A stretch of DNA of 64,000 nt from Neomegalonema perideroedes DSM 15528 (GCF_000374145.1 NZ_KB893653.1:692510-756509), one strand, 5' to 3'. Counted from the stretch's first letter, positions 1 to 13,627 are shown. The notes: generated from the letters alone by a model not told the origin. Translations and numbers: made by a program.

Positions 1-1
1 G

Positions 2-700
2 GCGCGGGCGGTGGGCTTCGGGACTCATCGCGCCGCCGAGGCGCGGCTGATCTCCGTGCGGCTCGGCCCCGATCATGTCGAGGCCGAGGCCGAGATTCAG
101 GGTCTGCGCCTGAGCTGGCGCGTCGGGGCTCCGGGGCGGCATCAGGCGCTGAATTCTCTGGCGGCGATCACGGCGGCGGCTCTGGCGGGCGCCGATCCGG
201 GCAAGGCGGCGGCGGCTCTGGCGCGCTGGAGCCCCGGCGCGGGGCGCGGCGAGCGTCAGCGGGTGGAGTTCGGCCCGGAAGGCTCCGAGGGCGGCTTCCT
301 GCTGATCGACGAAAGTTATAACGCCAATCCCGCCTCGGCGCGGGCGGCGCTGGACGTTTTATCCTCGGCGCCTCTGGGGCCGGGGGGGCGTCGTCTGGCC
401 TTTTTCGGCGACATGCTGGAGCTGGGGCCGGAGGGTCCGGGGCTGCACGCCGCGCTGGCGAAAGAAGCTGCGCATGCGGCGGATCTCGTCTATACGGCGG
501 GCCCTTTGATGCGGAATCTCCATGAGGCGCTTCCCCCGGAGCGCCGGGGCGGCTGGTTCGCCGATTCGACCGCTCTGGCGCAAGCCGCCGGAGCGGCGGT
601 CAGGGCGGGCGACGCCGCCATGGTCAAAGGCTCCAAGGGCAGCCGCATGGGGCCCGTGGTGCGGGCGCTTCAGGCGCGGGGCGCCGCCTCTCCGGGCTGA
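2..700 (+). CDS. murF: UDP-N-acetylmuramoyl-tripeptide--D-alanyl-D-alanine ligase, C-terminal part (5' cut by window)
   Basis: This is the C-terminal half of MurF, the cytoplasmic ATP-dependent ligase that adds D-Ala-D-Ala to UDP-MurNAc-tripeptide. The reading frame is open from the first bases, so the start lies outside the window. The visible part holds the end of the central Mur ligase domain and the C-terminal domain, with the characteristic DESYNANP motif near codon 103 and a [12 protein letters not shown]-type ending close to the C-terminus. It is followed 67 bases later by mraY, the usual dcw order. The assignment rests on the motif and on the mraY-murD-ftsW-murG neighbours. Confidence 0.93.
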   Translation, partial: ARAVGFGTHRAAEARLISVRLGPDHVEAEAEIQGLRLSWRVGAPGRHQALNSLAAITAAALAGADPGKAAAALARWSPGAGRGERQRVEFGPEGSEGGFLLIDESYNANPASARAALDVLSSAPLGPGGRRLAFFGDMLELGPEGPGLHAALAKEAAHAADLVYTAGPLMRNLHEALPPERRGGWFADSTALAQAAGAAVRAGDAAMVKGSKGSRMGPVVRALQARGAASPG

Positions 701-767
701 GCCGAACGGGAACAACATGCAGGACCGGGAGCCGCGCGCTTCTCGGGCGCGAGGAGCGGACGACCGA

Positions 768-1847
768 ATGATCTACCACCTGTTGAGCGGCTTCACCGAC
801 GGCCCGCTGAACGTGGCGCGCTACGCCACCTTCCGCGCCGGAGCCGCCTTGCTGACCGCGCTCGTCCTCTGCTGGATCTTCGGGCGTCCGCTCATCGACT
901 GGCTGAGGCTCAAGCAGGGACGCGGCCAGCCCATTCGTCAGGACGGGCCTCAGACCCATCTGACCAAGGCGGGCACGCCCACCATGGGCGGGGTGATGAT
1001 CCTCGGCGCCCTGACCATCTCGACGCTGCTCTGGGCGAATCTTGCGCAGCCCTATGTCTGGCTGGTGCTCTTCGTGACGCTCGGCTTCGGCGCCATCGGC
1101 TTCTGGGACGACTTCCTGAAGGTCAGCAAACGCAACCCGAAGGGCGCTTCGGGCAAGCTGCGGCTGGGGGCGGGCTTCGCCATCGCGCTGATCGCGGCGC
1201 TTTGGGCGGTCTGGCTGGAGCCGGAGCCTCTGCGCTGGCGTCTGGCGGTGCCGGTCTTCAAGGACGTGCTGATCAATCTGGGCTGGTTCTTCATCCCCTT
1301 CGCCATGTGCGTGATCGTCGGGACGGCCAACGCCGTGAACTTCACCGACGGCCTCGACGGCCTCGCCATCGTTCCGGCGATGATCGCGGGCAGCGCCTAC
1401 GCCGCCATCGCCTATTTCGTGGGACACTCGGTCTTCTCGACTTACCTTCAGGTCCATTACGTGCCGGGGGTGGGCGAATTGACCGTGTTTTTCGCGGCTT
1501 TAGCGGGGGCGGGGCTTGGGTTTCTCTGGTATAACGCGCCGCCGGCGATGGTCTTCATGGGCGATACGGGGTCTTTGTCTCTGGGCGGAGGACTCGGCGC
1601 GGCGGCGGTGGCCACCAAGCATGAGATCGTCCTGCTGATCGTCGGCGGGCTCTTCGTGGTCGAAACGCTCTCGGTCATCATTCAGGTGGCGAGCTTCAAG
1701 CTCACGGGGAAGCGGGTCTTCCGCATGGCGCCGATCCATCACCATTTCGAGCAAAAGGGATGGAAGGAGCCGACCATCGTGATCCGCTTCTGGATCATTT
1801 CGGGCGTTCTGGCCCTCTTGGGCTTGGCGACCCTCAAGCTGAGGTGA
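768..1847 (+). CDS. mraY: phospho-N-acetylmuramoyl-pentapeptide transferase
   Basis: MraY transfers phospho-MurNAc-pentapeptide from UDP to undecaprenyl phosphate, forming lipid I at the inner membrane. The chosen start (ATG at 768, GAGGAG about 11 bases upstream) gives 359 residues, the usual family length. A longer open frame upstream only overlaps murF. Visible signatures are TPTMGG in the first cytoplasmic loop, the DD pair of FWDDFLK near residue 114, [10 protein letters not shown] near 191-200 and the HHHFE motif near 324. About ten hydrophobic segments are present. The gene sits between murF and murD. Confidence 0.96.
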   Translation: MIYHLLSGFTDGPLNVARYATFRAGAALLTALVLCWIFGRPLIDWLRLKQGRGQPIRQDGPQTHLTKAGTPTMGGVMILGALTISTLLWANLAQPYVWLVLFVTLGFGAIGFWDDFLKVSKRNPKGASGKLRLGAGFAIALIAALWAVWLEPEPLRWRLAVPVFKDVLINLGWFFIPFAMCVIVGTANAVNFTDGLDGLAIVPAMIAGSAYAAIAYFVGHSVFSTYLQVHYVPGVGELTVFFAALAGAGLGFLWYNAPPAMVFMGDTGSLSLGGGLGAAAVATKHEIVLLIVGGLFVVETLSVIIQVASFKLTGKRVFRMAPIHHHFEQKGWKEPTIVIRFWIISGVLALLGLATLKLR

Positions 1848-1851
1848 GTCG

Positions 1852-3366
1852 ATGATTCCCGTCACGGCGGCGGCGGGCCGCAAATTCGGCGTTCTGGGAC
1901 TCGGGCGCTCCGGGCTGGCTTCGGCGCGGGCGATCCGGGCGGGCGGCGGCGAGGCGCTTTGTTGGGACGATTCCGAGCCCGCCCGCGCGGCGGCGGCGGC
2001 GGAAGGCTTCGCGCTGACCGATCTCACGAAGCCCGAATCCTGGATCGGCGTGGAGCGCCTGATCCTCAGCCCCGGCGTTCCGCATCACTGGCCTCATGCG
2101 CATCCGGCCGTGACGGCGGCTCTGGAGGCGGGGGCCTTGCTGGACAACGACTTCGGGCTGCTCTTCGGCGAGGCCGAGGCCTGGCGCCTCGCGGGGGATT
2201 TCGGCCCCGAAGCCGAGGATCAGGCCGCCCTCGCCGCCGAGATGGGGCTTTACGATCCGACGCCGGGTCCGAAATTCATCCTGATCACCGGCTCCAACGG
2301 GAAATCGACCACCACCGCCCTGACGGCCCATATCCTCCGCGCGGGCGGCCGTCCGACGCAGATGGGCGGCAATATCGGACGCGGCGTGCTGGATCTCGAT
2401 CCGCCCCCGCCCGAGGGCTTCGTGGTGATGGAGATCTCGTCCTATCAGCTCGATTCCGCGCGGCGGCTCGACGCGGATCTGGGCGTCTGGATCAACATCT
2501 CGCCGGATCATCTGGATCGTCACGGCGGGATGGGCGGCTATGTGGCGGCCAAACGCCGGCTCTTCGAATTCGGACGCCCCCTCAGCGCGGTGATCGGCGT
2601 GGACGAGCCGGAGGGCCGTCTGATCGCCAATCAAACCCGCTATGAGGCGGGCGATTCCGCCCCCGTGCTGGAGGTCTCGGCGCGCAAGGCTCTGAAGGGC
2701 TCGGGCTGGTCGGTCTTCCTCGAAGGGGCGGATCTGGTCGAATGGCGCGAGGGCGCCGAGCAATTCCGTCATGACCTTTCCGACGCCAAAACTCTGCGCG
2801 GAAACCACAATGGGCAGAACGCCGCCGTGGCTTGGGGGATCTGCCGCCTGCTCGGCCTGACGCCCGAAGAGATCGCGCCGCATCTCGCGACCTATCCCGG
2901 CTTGCCGCATCGCATGGAGCTGATCGCGGAGATCGGGGGCGCGGCCTACGTCAACGATTCCAAGGCCACCAACGCCGACGCCGCCGAAAAGGCGCTGCTC
3001 TCCTATGACAAGATCCGCTGGATCGCCGGAGGCGCGCCGAAGGCCGGAGGAATCTCGCCTTTGAAGCCGCTCTTCGGGCGGATCGTCAAAAGCTACCTCA
3101 TCGGCGAGGCGGCGCAGGATTTCGCCGCGACCTTGGGCGATCATCCGCATGAGATCGCCGGAACGCTGGAGGCGGCGCTCCGCCGCGCCCGCGCCGAGGC
3201 CCAGCCCGGCGAAACCGTGCTGCTTTCTCCGGCCTGCGCCAGCTTCGACCAGTTCAAAGACTATGAAGCCCGCGGCGCGGCCTTCCGCAAGATCGTGGAG
3301 GGCCTGCGCGACTCGGCTGAAGCTGCGGGCGAAGCTCGGGGCGCGGCCGCAGGAGGCCCCTCATGA
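1852..3366 (+). CDS. murD: UDP-N-acetylmuramoyl-L-alanine--D-glutamate ligase
   Basis: MurD adds D-glutamate to UDP-MurNAc-L-Ala in the cytoplasm. The protein has 504 residues, longer than the roughly 440 of E. coli. The extra length comes from an insertion before the ATP site, which I associate with Rhodobacterales MurD. An N-terminal Rossmann stretch (VLGLGRSGLASA) is followed by the ATP-binding GSNGKSTTT loop near residue 147, the EISSYQLD motif and the C-terminal AYVNDSKATN motif. It starts 4 bases after mraY and overlaps ftsW by ATGA, so translation is probably coupled. Confidence 0.95.
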   Translation: MIPVTAAAGRKFGVLGLGRSGLASARAIRAGGGEALCWDDSEPARAAAAAEGFALTDLTKPESWIGVERLILSPGVPHHWPHAHPAVTAALEAGALLDNDFGLLFGEAEAWRLAGDFGPEAEDQAALAAEMGLYDPTPGPKFILITGSNGKSTTTALTAHILRAGGRPTQMGGNIGRGVLDLDPPPPEGFVVMEISSYQLDSARRLDADLGVWINISPDHLDRHGGMGGYVAAKRRLFEFGRPLSAVIGVDEPEGRLIANQTRYEAGDSAPVLEVSARKALKGSGWSVFLEGADLVEWREGAEQFRHDLSDAKTLRGNHNGQNAAVAWGICRLLGLTPEEIAPHLATYPGLPHRMELIAEIGGAAYVNDSKATNADAAEKALLSYDKIRWIAGGAPKAGGISPLKPLFGRIVKSYLIGEAAQDFAATLGDHPHEIAGTLEAALRRARAEAQPGETVLLSPACASFDQFKDYEARGAAFRKIVEGLRDSAEAAGEARGAAAGGPS

Positions 3367-4556
3367 CCGCGACCCTGAACGATTTCCGCGAGGCCGAGGA
3401 GCTGGATTCTCGCCCCGGCTGGACTTGGGAGCGCTTGCAGGAGCGTTGGGCGCGAGTGGATCATTGGAGCTTCATGGCCGCGCTGATTCTGATCGGCGTG
3501 GGCTTCGTGCTCTCGATGTCGGCGGGCCCGACTCTGGCGGCGCGTCATGGCGTGGATCCGTTCTACTACGTGACCCGTCAGATGATCTATGCGGTTCCGG
3601 CTCTGGCGGCCATCGTCTTCTGCTCGGTGCTGAGTCTGCGCGACGCCCGCAGAATCGGCGTGATGATCTTCCTCGCGGCGATCCTCATGCTGATCCTCCT
3701 GCCTTTTCTGGGCATCGAGCGCGGCGGCGCGGTGCGCTGGTTCTCTCTGGCGGGGGTGAGCGTCCAGCCTTCGGAGTTCCTCAAGCCGGGGCTGATCGTG
3801 GCTTGCGGCTGGATGATGACCGTCAAGCCCGAGCCGGGGGCGCCTCCGGGCATGCCGACGGCGGTGGGTCTGCTGATCCTCTCCTGCGGCCTGCTGGCCA
3901 GCCAGCCCGACTGGGGCCAGACGGCTCTGAGCCTCTCGGCCTGGTCGGCGATGTTCTTTCTGACCGGCGCCAGCGTGATCTGGGCCGCCTCGGGCGCCAT
4001 GGCGGTGGCGGTGGTGGCGATCGGCGCCTACGCCGGGTCCAGCCATTTCCGGGGCCGCATCGACCGCTTCCTCCATTCCGACGGCGAATTGAGCTTTCAG
4101 ATGGAGATGACCCTCGCCGCCATCAAGCAAGGCGGCGTCTGGGGCATGGGGCCGGGCGAGGGCGTGCGCAAGCTGGCTCTGCCCGACGCCCATTCGGACT
4201 TCATCATCGCCGTGGCGGCGGAGGAATACGGCCTCACGCTGACTTTGGCGATCATCGCGCTCTTCGCCTTCATCACGCTGAGATCCCTCCTGCGGGCGGC
4301 GGCCTCGAAAGACCCCTTCGTGCGGGTGGCGGGCGGGGGTCTGGCCTGTCTGATCGGGTTTCAGGCGGCGATTCACGTCGGGGTGGCGGTGCATCTGCTG
4401 CCGACCAAAGGCATGACTCTGCCTTTCGTCTCCTATGGCGGCAGCTCCATGCTGGCCTCGGGCCTGACCATGGGCCTGCTGCTGGCTCTGACGCGCAAGC
4501 CGGACCCCGAGCCGGAGCCGATCCGCGATCCTTGGGACGAAGGGCTTGAAAGATGA
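3363..4556 (+). CDS. ftsW: SEDS-family division protein, lipid II polymerase
   Basis: FtsW is the SEDS-family peptidoglycan glycosyltransferase of the divisome. The 397-residue protein has a cytosolic N-terminal stretch of about 35 residues and then around ten transmembrane segments. Family signatures are VQPSEFLKPGLI near residue 135 and SYGGSSMLASG near 357. The start overlaps the murD stop and the stop overlaps the murG start, both as ATGA. RodA is the alternative SEDS protein, but the location between murD and murG argues for FtsW. Confidence 0.95.
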   Translation: MTATLNDFREAEELDSRPGWTWERLQERWARVDHWSFMAALILIGVGFVLSMSAGPTLAARHGVDPFYYVTRQMIYAVPALAAIVFCSVLSLRDARRIGVMIFLAAILMLILLPFLGIERGGAVRWFSLAGVSVQPSEFLKPGLIVACGWMMTVKPEPGAPPGMPTAVGLLILSCGLLASQPDWGQTALSLSAWSAMFFLTGASVIWAASGAMAVAVVAIGAYAGSSHFRGRIDRFLHSDGELSFQMEMTLAAIKQGGVWGMGPGEGVRKLALPDAHSDFIIAVAAEEYGLTLTLAIIALFAFITLRSLLRAAASKDPFVRVAGGGLACLIGFQAAIHVGVAVHLLPTKGMTLPFVSYGGSSMLASGLTMGLLLALTRKPDPEPEPIRDPWDEGLER

Positions 4557-5653
4557 GCGGGAGAGGGAAGGGGCGGCTTCTGGTCGTCGCGGCGGGGGGC
4601 ACGGGCGGACATATGTTCCCCGCTCAGGCCTTCGCCGAGGAGATGCTCGGACGCGGCTGGCGGGCGGTTCTGGCCTCGGACGAACGCGGCCTGCGCTACG
4701 CCGGAGGCTTCCCGCCCGAAGTGGAGCGCCGCGAATTGCGCGCGGCGACCTTCGCGCGGGGCGGCCTCGCGGCCAAGGCGCGGGCGCCCTTCGAGATCCT
4801 CGCCGGAATCCGCGAGGCGGCGCGCTGGATGAAGGCTGAAAAGCCCGCGCTCGCGGCGGGCTTCGGGGGCTATCCTTCGCTCCCGACCATCGGCGGCGCC
4901 CTCCTGACGGGGACGCCCCGGCTGCTGCATGAGCAAAACGCGATCCTCGGCCGGGTGAACCGGCTTTTCGCCAAAAGGGCGGACCTCGTGGCTTTGGGGA
5001 CGCCCCTCGCGGCCTCCGCGCCCAAGGGGACGCGGACCGAGCTGGTGGGCAATCCGCTGCGGGCGGGGGCTCTGGCCTTCGCCGGGACGCCCTACGCCGC
5101 GCCGCGTCCGGAGGGTCCGGTCAAGCTGCTGGTCTTCGGCGGCTCTCAGGGCGCGCGGATCTTCGGGAGTCTGATTCCGGCGGCTCTGGCGCTTCTGCCG
5201 GAGGATCTGCGCGGACGTCTGCGCGTGACGCAGCAGATTCCCGAATCCGACCATGCGGCGGCCATGGCGGCCTTCGCGCGGGCGGGCCTGACGCCCGAAG
5301 CCGCGCCCTTCTTCGCCGACATGCCCCGACGCATCGCCGAGTCGCATCTCGTGATCGCGCGGGCGGGAGCTTCGTCTCTGGCGGAGCTGGCGGCCATAGG
5401 GCGTCCTTCGGTTCTGATTCCCTTGCCTGAAGCCATGTCGGATCATCAGAGCTTCAACGCCCGCGCCTTCTCCGAGGCGGGCGCCGCGCTCCATGCGCCG
5501 CAAAAAGATCTGACGCCCGAATCCCTCGCGAAGATTCTGGCGGATCTCCTCGCCGATCCGGCCCGTCTGGAGGCCATGGCCAAGGCGGCGCGGGGGCTTG
5601 GACGCCCCGATGCGGCGAAGCGTTTGGCGGATCTGGCCGAAAGTCTCATTTGA
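4553..5653 (+). CDS. murG: UDP-N-acetylglucosamine--MurNAc-(pentapeptide) pyrophosphoryl-undecaprenol GlcNAc transferase
   Basis: MurG converts lipid I to lipid II at the cytoplasmic face of the membrane. The protein has 366 residues with the GT-B glycine-rich loop GGTGGHMFPA near residue 15, the LHEQNAILGRVN stretch, the second glycine loop GGSQGAR near 197, and the UDP-GlcNAc-binding region ending in IPLPEAMSDHQ. It is the last dcw gene here. The usual next genes (murC, murB, ddl, ftsQ) are absent and mdh follows. Confidence 0.95.
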   Translation: MSGRGKGRLLVVAAGGTGGHMFPAQAFAEEMLGRGWRAVLASDERGLRYAGGFPPEVERRELRAATFARGGLAAKARAPFEILAGIREAARWMKAEKPALAAGFGGYPSLPTIGGALLTGTPRLLHEQNAILGRVNRLFAKRADLVALGTPLAASAPKGTRTELVGNPLRAGALAFAGTPYAAPRPEGPVKLLVFGGSQGARIFGSLIPAALALLPEDLRGRLRVTQQIPESDHAAAMAAFARAGLTPEAAPFFADMPRRIAESHLVIARAGASSLAELAAIGRPSVLIPLPEAMSDHQSFNARAFSEAGAALHAPQKDLTPESLAKILADLLADPARLEAMAKAARGLGRPDAAKRLADLAESLI

Positions 5654-6742
<1,089 letters not shown>

Positions 6743-6786
6743 GGCCGCCCCTCCGGGTTGCGGCGCGGCGAAGGCTGGTCTAAGGA

Positions 6787-6807
6787 GGGGGCGCTTTCGG
6801 CGCCCTC
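6787..6807 (+). other. stem-loop in the mdh-sucC spacer
   Basis: An 8-bp stem (6787-6794 with 6800-6807, one G-T pair) with a 5-base loop lies in the 141-base mdh-sucC spacer. No T-run follows, so it is more likely a processing or stability element than a terminator. Confidence 0.3.
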
Positions 6808-6883
6808 GTCCGACCGCCTCCCTCCGCGCCGGAGCCCATCCGCGACGCAGGCCGCACCAAGGCGGCGAGCAGGGACATGCGAT

Positions 6884-8086
6884 ATGAACATTCATGAATA
6901 TCAGGCCAAGGCGCTGCTGCGCCAGTATGGGGCGCCGGTCTCCGAGGGGCGCCCGGTGCTGCGGCCCGAAGAGGCGCGGGTGGCCGCGCAGTCGTTGGGC
7001 GGCCCGCTTTGGGTCGTGAAGTCCCAGATCCACGCGGGCGGCCGCGGCAAGGGCAAGTTCCTCGGCGCGCCCGCCGACGCCAAGGGCGGCGTGCGTCTCG
7101 CGAAATCGGTGGACGAGGTCGAAGAGAACGTCAAGCAGATGCTCGGCGCGACCCTCGTGACCATCCAGACCGGCCCGGCGGGCAAGCAGGTCAACCGCAT
7201 CTACGTCGAAGCCGGTTCGGACATCAAACGCGAGCTTTACCTCTCGCTGCTGGTCGACCGCGCGACCTCCCGGGTGGCCTTCATCGCCTCCACCGAGGGC
7301 GGCATGGACATCGAAGAGGTGGCCCATAACACCCCCGAGAAGATCAAGACCATCACCGTCGATCCGGCTGCGGGCATCCAAGCCCATCACGGCCGCGAGA
7401 TCGCCTTCGCTCTGGGCCTGAACGGCGCGCAGCAGAAGCAATGCGTCAAGCTGATCAACACGCTCTACAAGTTCTTCATCGAGAAGGACGTGGCGATGCT
7501 GGAGATCAATCCGCTGATCATCGACGGCGACGACAACCTGAAATGCCTCGACGCCAAGGTCAGCTTCGACTCCAACGCGCTCTACCGCCATCCTGAGCTG
7601 GCCGAGCTGCGCGACGAGACCGAAGAAGACCCGAAAGAGCTGGCCGCCTCGAAGTTCGATCTGAACTACATCGCCCTCGACGGCGAGATCGGCTGCATGG
7701 TGAACGGCGCGGGCCTCGCCATGGCGACCATGGACATCATCAAGCTCTATGGCTCCGAGCCGGCGAACTTCCTCGACGTGGGCGGCGGCGCGACCGAAGA
7801 GAAGGTCACCGAGGCCTTCAAGATCATCCTCTCCGATCCGAACGTGAAGGGCATCCTCGTCAACATCTTCGGCGGGATCATGCGCTGCGACATCATCGCC
7901 AACGGCGTGATCGCGGCGGCCAAGGCGGTGAATCTCAACGTGCCGCTCGTGGTGCGCCTCGAAGGCACCAACGTCGAGCTGGGCAAGGAGATCCTCGCCA
8001 ATTCCGGCCTGCCGATCGTCTCGGGCGACAATCTCGCCGACGCCGCCGAGAAGATCGTGGCGGCGGTCAAGGCCCGCAAGGCCTGA
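6884..8086 (+). CDS. sucC: succinyl-CoA synthetase, beta subunit (ADP-forming type)
   Basis: The beta subunit of succinate-CoA ligase pairs with SucD and carries the ATP-grasp nucleotide site. The ATG at 6884 begins the canonical [10 protein letters not shown]-terminus and gives 400 residues. The [12 protein letters not shown] stretch (residues 46-57), EINPLII near 207 and the [13 protein letters not shown] loop near 329 are all present. An in-frame extension upstream of this ATG is low-complexity spacer sequence and was rejected. Confidence 0.96.
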   Translation: MNIHEYQAKALLRQYGAPVSEGRPVLRPEEARVAAQSLGGPLWVVKSQIHAGGRGKGKFLGAPADAKGGVRLAKSVDEVEENVKQMLGATLVTIQTGPAGKQVNRIYVEAGSDIKRELYLSLLVDRATSRVAFIASTEGGMDIEEVAHNTPEKIKTITVDPAAGIQAHHGREIAFALGLNGAQQKQCVKLINTLYKFFIEKDVAMLEINPLIIDGDDNLKCLDAKVSFDSNALYRHPELAELRDETEEDPKELAASKFDLNYIALDGEIGCMVNGAGLAMATMDIIKLYGSEPANFLDVGGGATEEKVTEAFKIILSDPNVKGILVNIFGGIMRCDIIANGVIAAAKAVNLNVPLVVRLEGTNVELGKEILANSGLPIVSGDNLADAAEKIVAAVKARKA

Positions 8087-8205
8087 AGCCCTTGAGGCGC
8101 CCCCGACGGGAGGCGCCCCCATCAGGATCGGACGCCGCGCGACGACGCCCCGCTGAAGCGGAGAGCGCCGCGCGGTTCGGGAAATTCCATCAAGGAGAGA
8201 TCGGC

Positions 8206-9081
<876 letters not shown>

Positions 9082-9107
9082 GGCGGCCTGTCGTCTGAAA
9101 GCCGCGC

Positions 9108-9149
9108 GGCGCGCGGAAGGCGTCTTCAGGGGCTTGCCTTCCGCGCGCC
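9108..9149 (+). promoter_or_regulatory. 14-bp perfect stem-loop between sucD and sucA
   Basis: Bases 9108-9121 and 9136-9149 are perfect reverse complements (GGCGCGCGGAAGGC arm) with a 14-base loop. No U-tract follows, so it is not a classical terminator. In a polycistronic TCA message it could be an RNase-processing or 3'-end-stabilising element that sets different SucCD and SucAB levels. The rest of the 241-base spacer shows nothing else I can support. Confidence 0.6.
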
Positions 9150-9322
9150 GGACGCATAGGTGCAGGGCGGCGCTTTTCGGCGGATGCGACTCCTCGTCGC
9201 GTCGCGGCGCGGCGCCCCGGACCCAGCGGCGTCAGCCGCCTTCCTCAGCGAGGCGAAGCGGTCCCGCGACGCCCATCAACAAACGTCAAGGGAGAGCGTG
9301 GGGGCGACCCTGCGAAAGCGCG

Positions 9323-12310
9323 ATGAGCAACCCAAACGGCGGTCAAAACCAGAATTTCGCAAGTTTGTCCTTCCTCCAGGGAGCCAACGCCGTCTACGTC
9401 GAACGGCTCTACGGAGAATACGCCAAGGATCCCGCCGCGGTGGATCCGACCTGGCGGGCCTTCTTCGAGGCGCTGGGCGATTCGCCTCAGGCGGTCGAAG
9501 CCGAGGTGGAGGGCGCGCCTTGGGGCCGCGCCGACTGGCCGCCCGTCGCTTCGGGCGAATGGGTGTCCGCTTCGGACGGGCAATGGCCCGCTCCGGCGGC
9601 TCTGGACCGCTCGCCCAAGGCGATCGCCGATAAGCTGAAGGCCAAGGCGCCCGCGGGATCTCCGGCGGCCGATCCGGCCGCGATCCGCTCGGCGGCGCTG
9701 GATTCGATCCGCGCGCTGATGCTCATCCGCGCCTATCGCATCGTGGGGCATCTGGCGGCGAATCTCGACCCGCTGGGCCTCGTGACCCAGCCGCCGCATC
9801 CCGAGCTTGAGCCTTCCCATTACGGCTTCGCCGAGGCCGATCTCGACCGCCCGATCTTCATCGACAAGGTTCTGGGCCTTGAGACCGCCAGCATGCGCGA
9901 GATCGTCAAGATCCTGAAGCGCACCTATTGCGGCACCTTCGCGCTGCAATACATGCACATCACCAACGGCGAGGAAGTCGCTTGGCTGAAGGACCGCATC
10001 GAGGGCCGCGATAAAGAGATCGCCTTCACGCCGGAAGGCCGCAAGGCCATCCTGAACAAGCTCGTCGAGGCCGAGGGCTTCGAGCGCTTCCTCAACGTGA
10101 AGTTCACCGGCACCAAGCGTTTCGGTCTGGACGGCGGCGAGGCGCTCATCCCCGCCATGGAGCAGATCATCAAGCGCGGCGGCAATCTGGGCCTGAAGGA
10201 CATCGTGGTGGGCATGCCCCATCGCGGACGTCTGAACGTGCTCGCCAACGTGCTGGCGAAGCCCTATCGCGCGATCTTCCACGAATTCCAAGGCGGCTCG
10301 GTCAATCCCGACGACGTGGGCGGCTCGGGCGACGTGAAATATCACCTCGGCGCCTCCTCCGACCGCAGCTTCGACGGCAACAGCGTCCATCTCTCGCTGA
10401 CCGCCAACCCCTCGCATCTTGAGGCGGTGAATCCGGTGGTCCTCGGCAAGGTGCGCGCCAAGCAGACCCAGCTCAGCGATAAGGAGCGCACTCAAGCCGC
10501 GGCCGTGCTGCTCCATGGCGACGCCGCCTTCGCCGGACAGGGCGTGGTGGCCGAATGCCTCGGCATGTCGGGCCTCGTGGGGCACCGCACCGGCGGCGCG
10601 ATCCACATCATCGTGAATAATCAGATCGGCTTCACCACGGCGCCGCGCTTCTCGCGCTCTTCGCCTTACCCCTCGGACATCGCCCTGATGGTCGAGCCGC
10701 CGATCTTCCACGTCAACGGCGACGACCCCGAAGCGGTGGTCCACGCCGCCAAGGTGGCCATCGAATACCGGCAGAAGTTCCATAAGGACGTCGTTCTGGA
10801 CATCTTCTGCTACCGGCGCTTCGGGCATAACGAGGGCGACGAGCCCATGTTCACCCAGCCCAAGATGTATAAGCTCATCAAGGGCCACCCGACCACGCTG
10901 GAGCTTTACGCCAAGCGGCTCGTCGAGGAAGGCGCGGTCACCGAGGCCGAAGTCGCGCAGATGAAGACGGATTTCCAGAACCGTCTCCAGACCGATTTCG
11001 ACATGGCGAAAGACTATCTGCCCAATAAGGCCGATTGGCTGGACGGACGCTGGTCGGGCTTCGGCTCCGACCGCGGCGAGGACGAATCCGCCTATCAGCG
11101 CGGCGACACGGCGGCCCCGCTGGAGCAGGTGCAGGCCATCGGCAAGGCGCTGACCACGCCGCCCGAAGGCTTCAACATCCACCGCACGCTGGAGCGCTTC
11201 GTCGCGGCCCGCAAGAAGATGTTCGAAACCGGCGAGGGCTTCGACTGGGCCACCGGCGAGGCTCTGGCTTTCGGCTCGCTGGTCCAGCAGGGCTATCCGG
11301 TGCGTCTGGCGGGTCAGGACTGCATTCGCGGCACCTTCAGCCAGCGCCATTCGGCCTTCATCGACCAAGAGACCGAAGATCGTTATTTCCCGCTGCGCAA
11401 CCTCTCGCCGGAGCAGGCGGATTTCGAAGTCATCGATTCGATGCTCTCGGAATATGCGGTGCTCGGCTTCGAATACGGCTATTCGCTCAGCGAGCCCAAG
11501 GCTCTGACGCTCTGGGAGGCGCAGTTCGGCGACTTCACCAACGGCGCCCAGATCATGATCGATCAGTTCATCTCCTCGGGCGAGAGCAAATGGCTGCGCA
11601 TGTCGGGCCTCGTGATGCTCCTGCCGCATGGCATGGAGGGCGCCGGGCCGGAGCATAGTTCGGGCCGTCCGGAGCGCTTCCTCCAGAATTCGGCGGAAAA
11701 CAACTGGATCATCGCCAATTGCTCCACTCCGGCGAATTACTTCCACATCCTGCGCCGCCAGCTGATGCGCAACTTCCGCAAGCCGCTGGTGCTCTTCACG
11801 CCGAAGTCGCTGCTGCGTCATAAGCGCTGCGTCTCGAAGATCACGGACTTCACGCAGGGCTCGAGCTTCCACCGTCTGCTCTGGGACGGCGCGCAGGTCG
11901 GCGAATCCAGCACCGTGCTGAAGCCCGACGACCAGATCCGGCGCGTGGTCCTCTGCACGGGCAAGGTCTATTACGATCTGCTCGAAACCCGCGAGGCTCA
12001 GGGGATCGACGACGTTTATCTGCTGCGCGTCGAGCAGATGTATCCCTTCCCGGCCCAGTCCGTCTTGCGCGAGCTGAAGCGTTTCCCCAACGCCGACGTG
12101 GTCTGGTGTCAGGAGGAGCCCAAGAACCAGGGCGCCTGGTTCTTCATGGAGCCGAATCTCGAATGGGCGCTCGGCCGCGTCGAGGGCAAGGCTCAGCGCG
12201 CGCGCTACGTCGGCCGCAAGGCCGCCGCCGCTCCGGCGACGGGTCTGGCCTCGCGCCATGCGCAGGAACAGGCGGCGCTGGTCGCCGAAGCCCTAGCCCT
12301 TCAGGCTTAA
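9323..12310 (+). CDS. sucA: 2-oxoglutarate dehydrogenase E1 component
   Basis: The thiamine-diphosphate E1 subunit decarboxylates 2-oxoglutarate and passes succinyl groups to SucB. The ATG at 9323 gives 995 residues. The N-terminal FLQGANAVYVERLYGEY segment is the E2-docking region typical of OdhA/SucA. GMPHRGRLN, the ThDP site around GDAAFAGQGVVAE, and the RFGHNEGDEP motif follow. The frame is open upstream across the spacer but has no homologous sequence or good ribosome site there. sucB follows 32 bases later. Confidence 0.96.
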   Translation: MSNPNGGQNQNFASLSFLQGANAVYVERLYGEYAKDPAAVDPTWRAFFEALGDSPQAVEAEVEGAPWGRADWPPVASGEWVSASDGQWPAPAALDRSPKAIADKLKAKAPAGSPAADPAAIRSAALDSIRALMLIRAYRIVGHLAANLDPLGLVTQPPHPELEPSHYGFAEADLDRPIFIDKVLGLETASMREIVKILKRTYCGTFALQYMHITNGEEVAWLKDRIEGRDKEIAFTPEGRKAILNKLVEAEGFERFLNVKFTGTKRFGLDGGEALIPAMEQIIKRGGNLGLKDIVVGMPHRGRLNVLANVLAKPYRAIFHEFQGGSVNPDDVGGSGDVKYHLGASSDRSFDGNSVHLSLTANPSHLEAVNPVVLGKVRAKQTQLSDKERTQAAAVLLHGDAAFAGQGVVAECLGMSGLVGHRTGGAIHIIVNNQIGFTTAPRFSRSSPYPSDIALMVEPPIFHVNGDDPEAVVHAAKVAIEYRQKFHKDVVLDIFCYRRFGHNEGDEPMFTQPKMYKLIKGHPTTLELYAKRLVEEGAVTEAEVAQMKTDFQNRLQTDFDMAKDYLPNKADWLDGRWSGFGSDRGEDESAYQRGDTAAPLEQVQAIGKALTTPPEGFNIHRTLERFVAARKKMFETGEGFDWATGEALAFGSLVQQGYPVRLAGQDCIRGTFSQRHSAFIDQETEDRYFPLRNLSPEQADFEVIDSMLSEYAVLGFEYGYSLSEPKALTLWEAQFGDFTNGAQIMIDQFISSGESKWLRMSGLVMLLPHGMEGAGPEHSSGRPERFLQNSAENNWIIANCSTPANYFHILRRQLMRNFRKPLVLFTPKSLLRHKRCVSKITDFTQGSSFHRLLWDGAQVGESSTVLKPDDQIRRVVLCTGKVYYDLLETREAQGIDDVYLLRVEQMYPFPAQSVLRELKRFPNADVVWCQEEPKNQGAWFFMEPNLEWALGRVEGKAQRARYVGRKAAAAPATGLASRHAQEQAALVAEALALQA

Positions 12311-12342
12311 GGCGCGGAACATAGAGAAGAGGGATCAAGAGA

Positions 12343-13584
<1,242 letters not shown>

Positions 13585-13597
13585 GCCAAGAGGACGC

Positions 13598-13627
13598 GGC
13601 CCCTCCCGCGCGGGGAGGGGCCTTTTT
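13598..13627 (+). terminator. rho-independent terminator after sucB
   Basis: A perfect 10-bp stem (13598-13607 with 13613-13622, arm GGCCCCTCCC) with a 5-base loop is followed directly by five T residues. It lies between sucB and lpd, so lpd is reached by read-through or has its own promoter. Confidence 0.85.
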
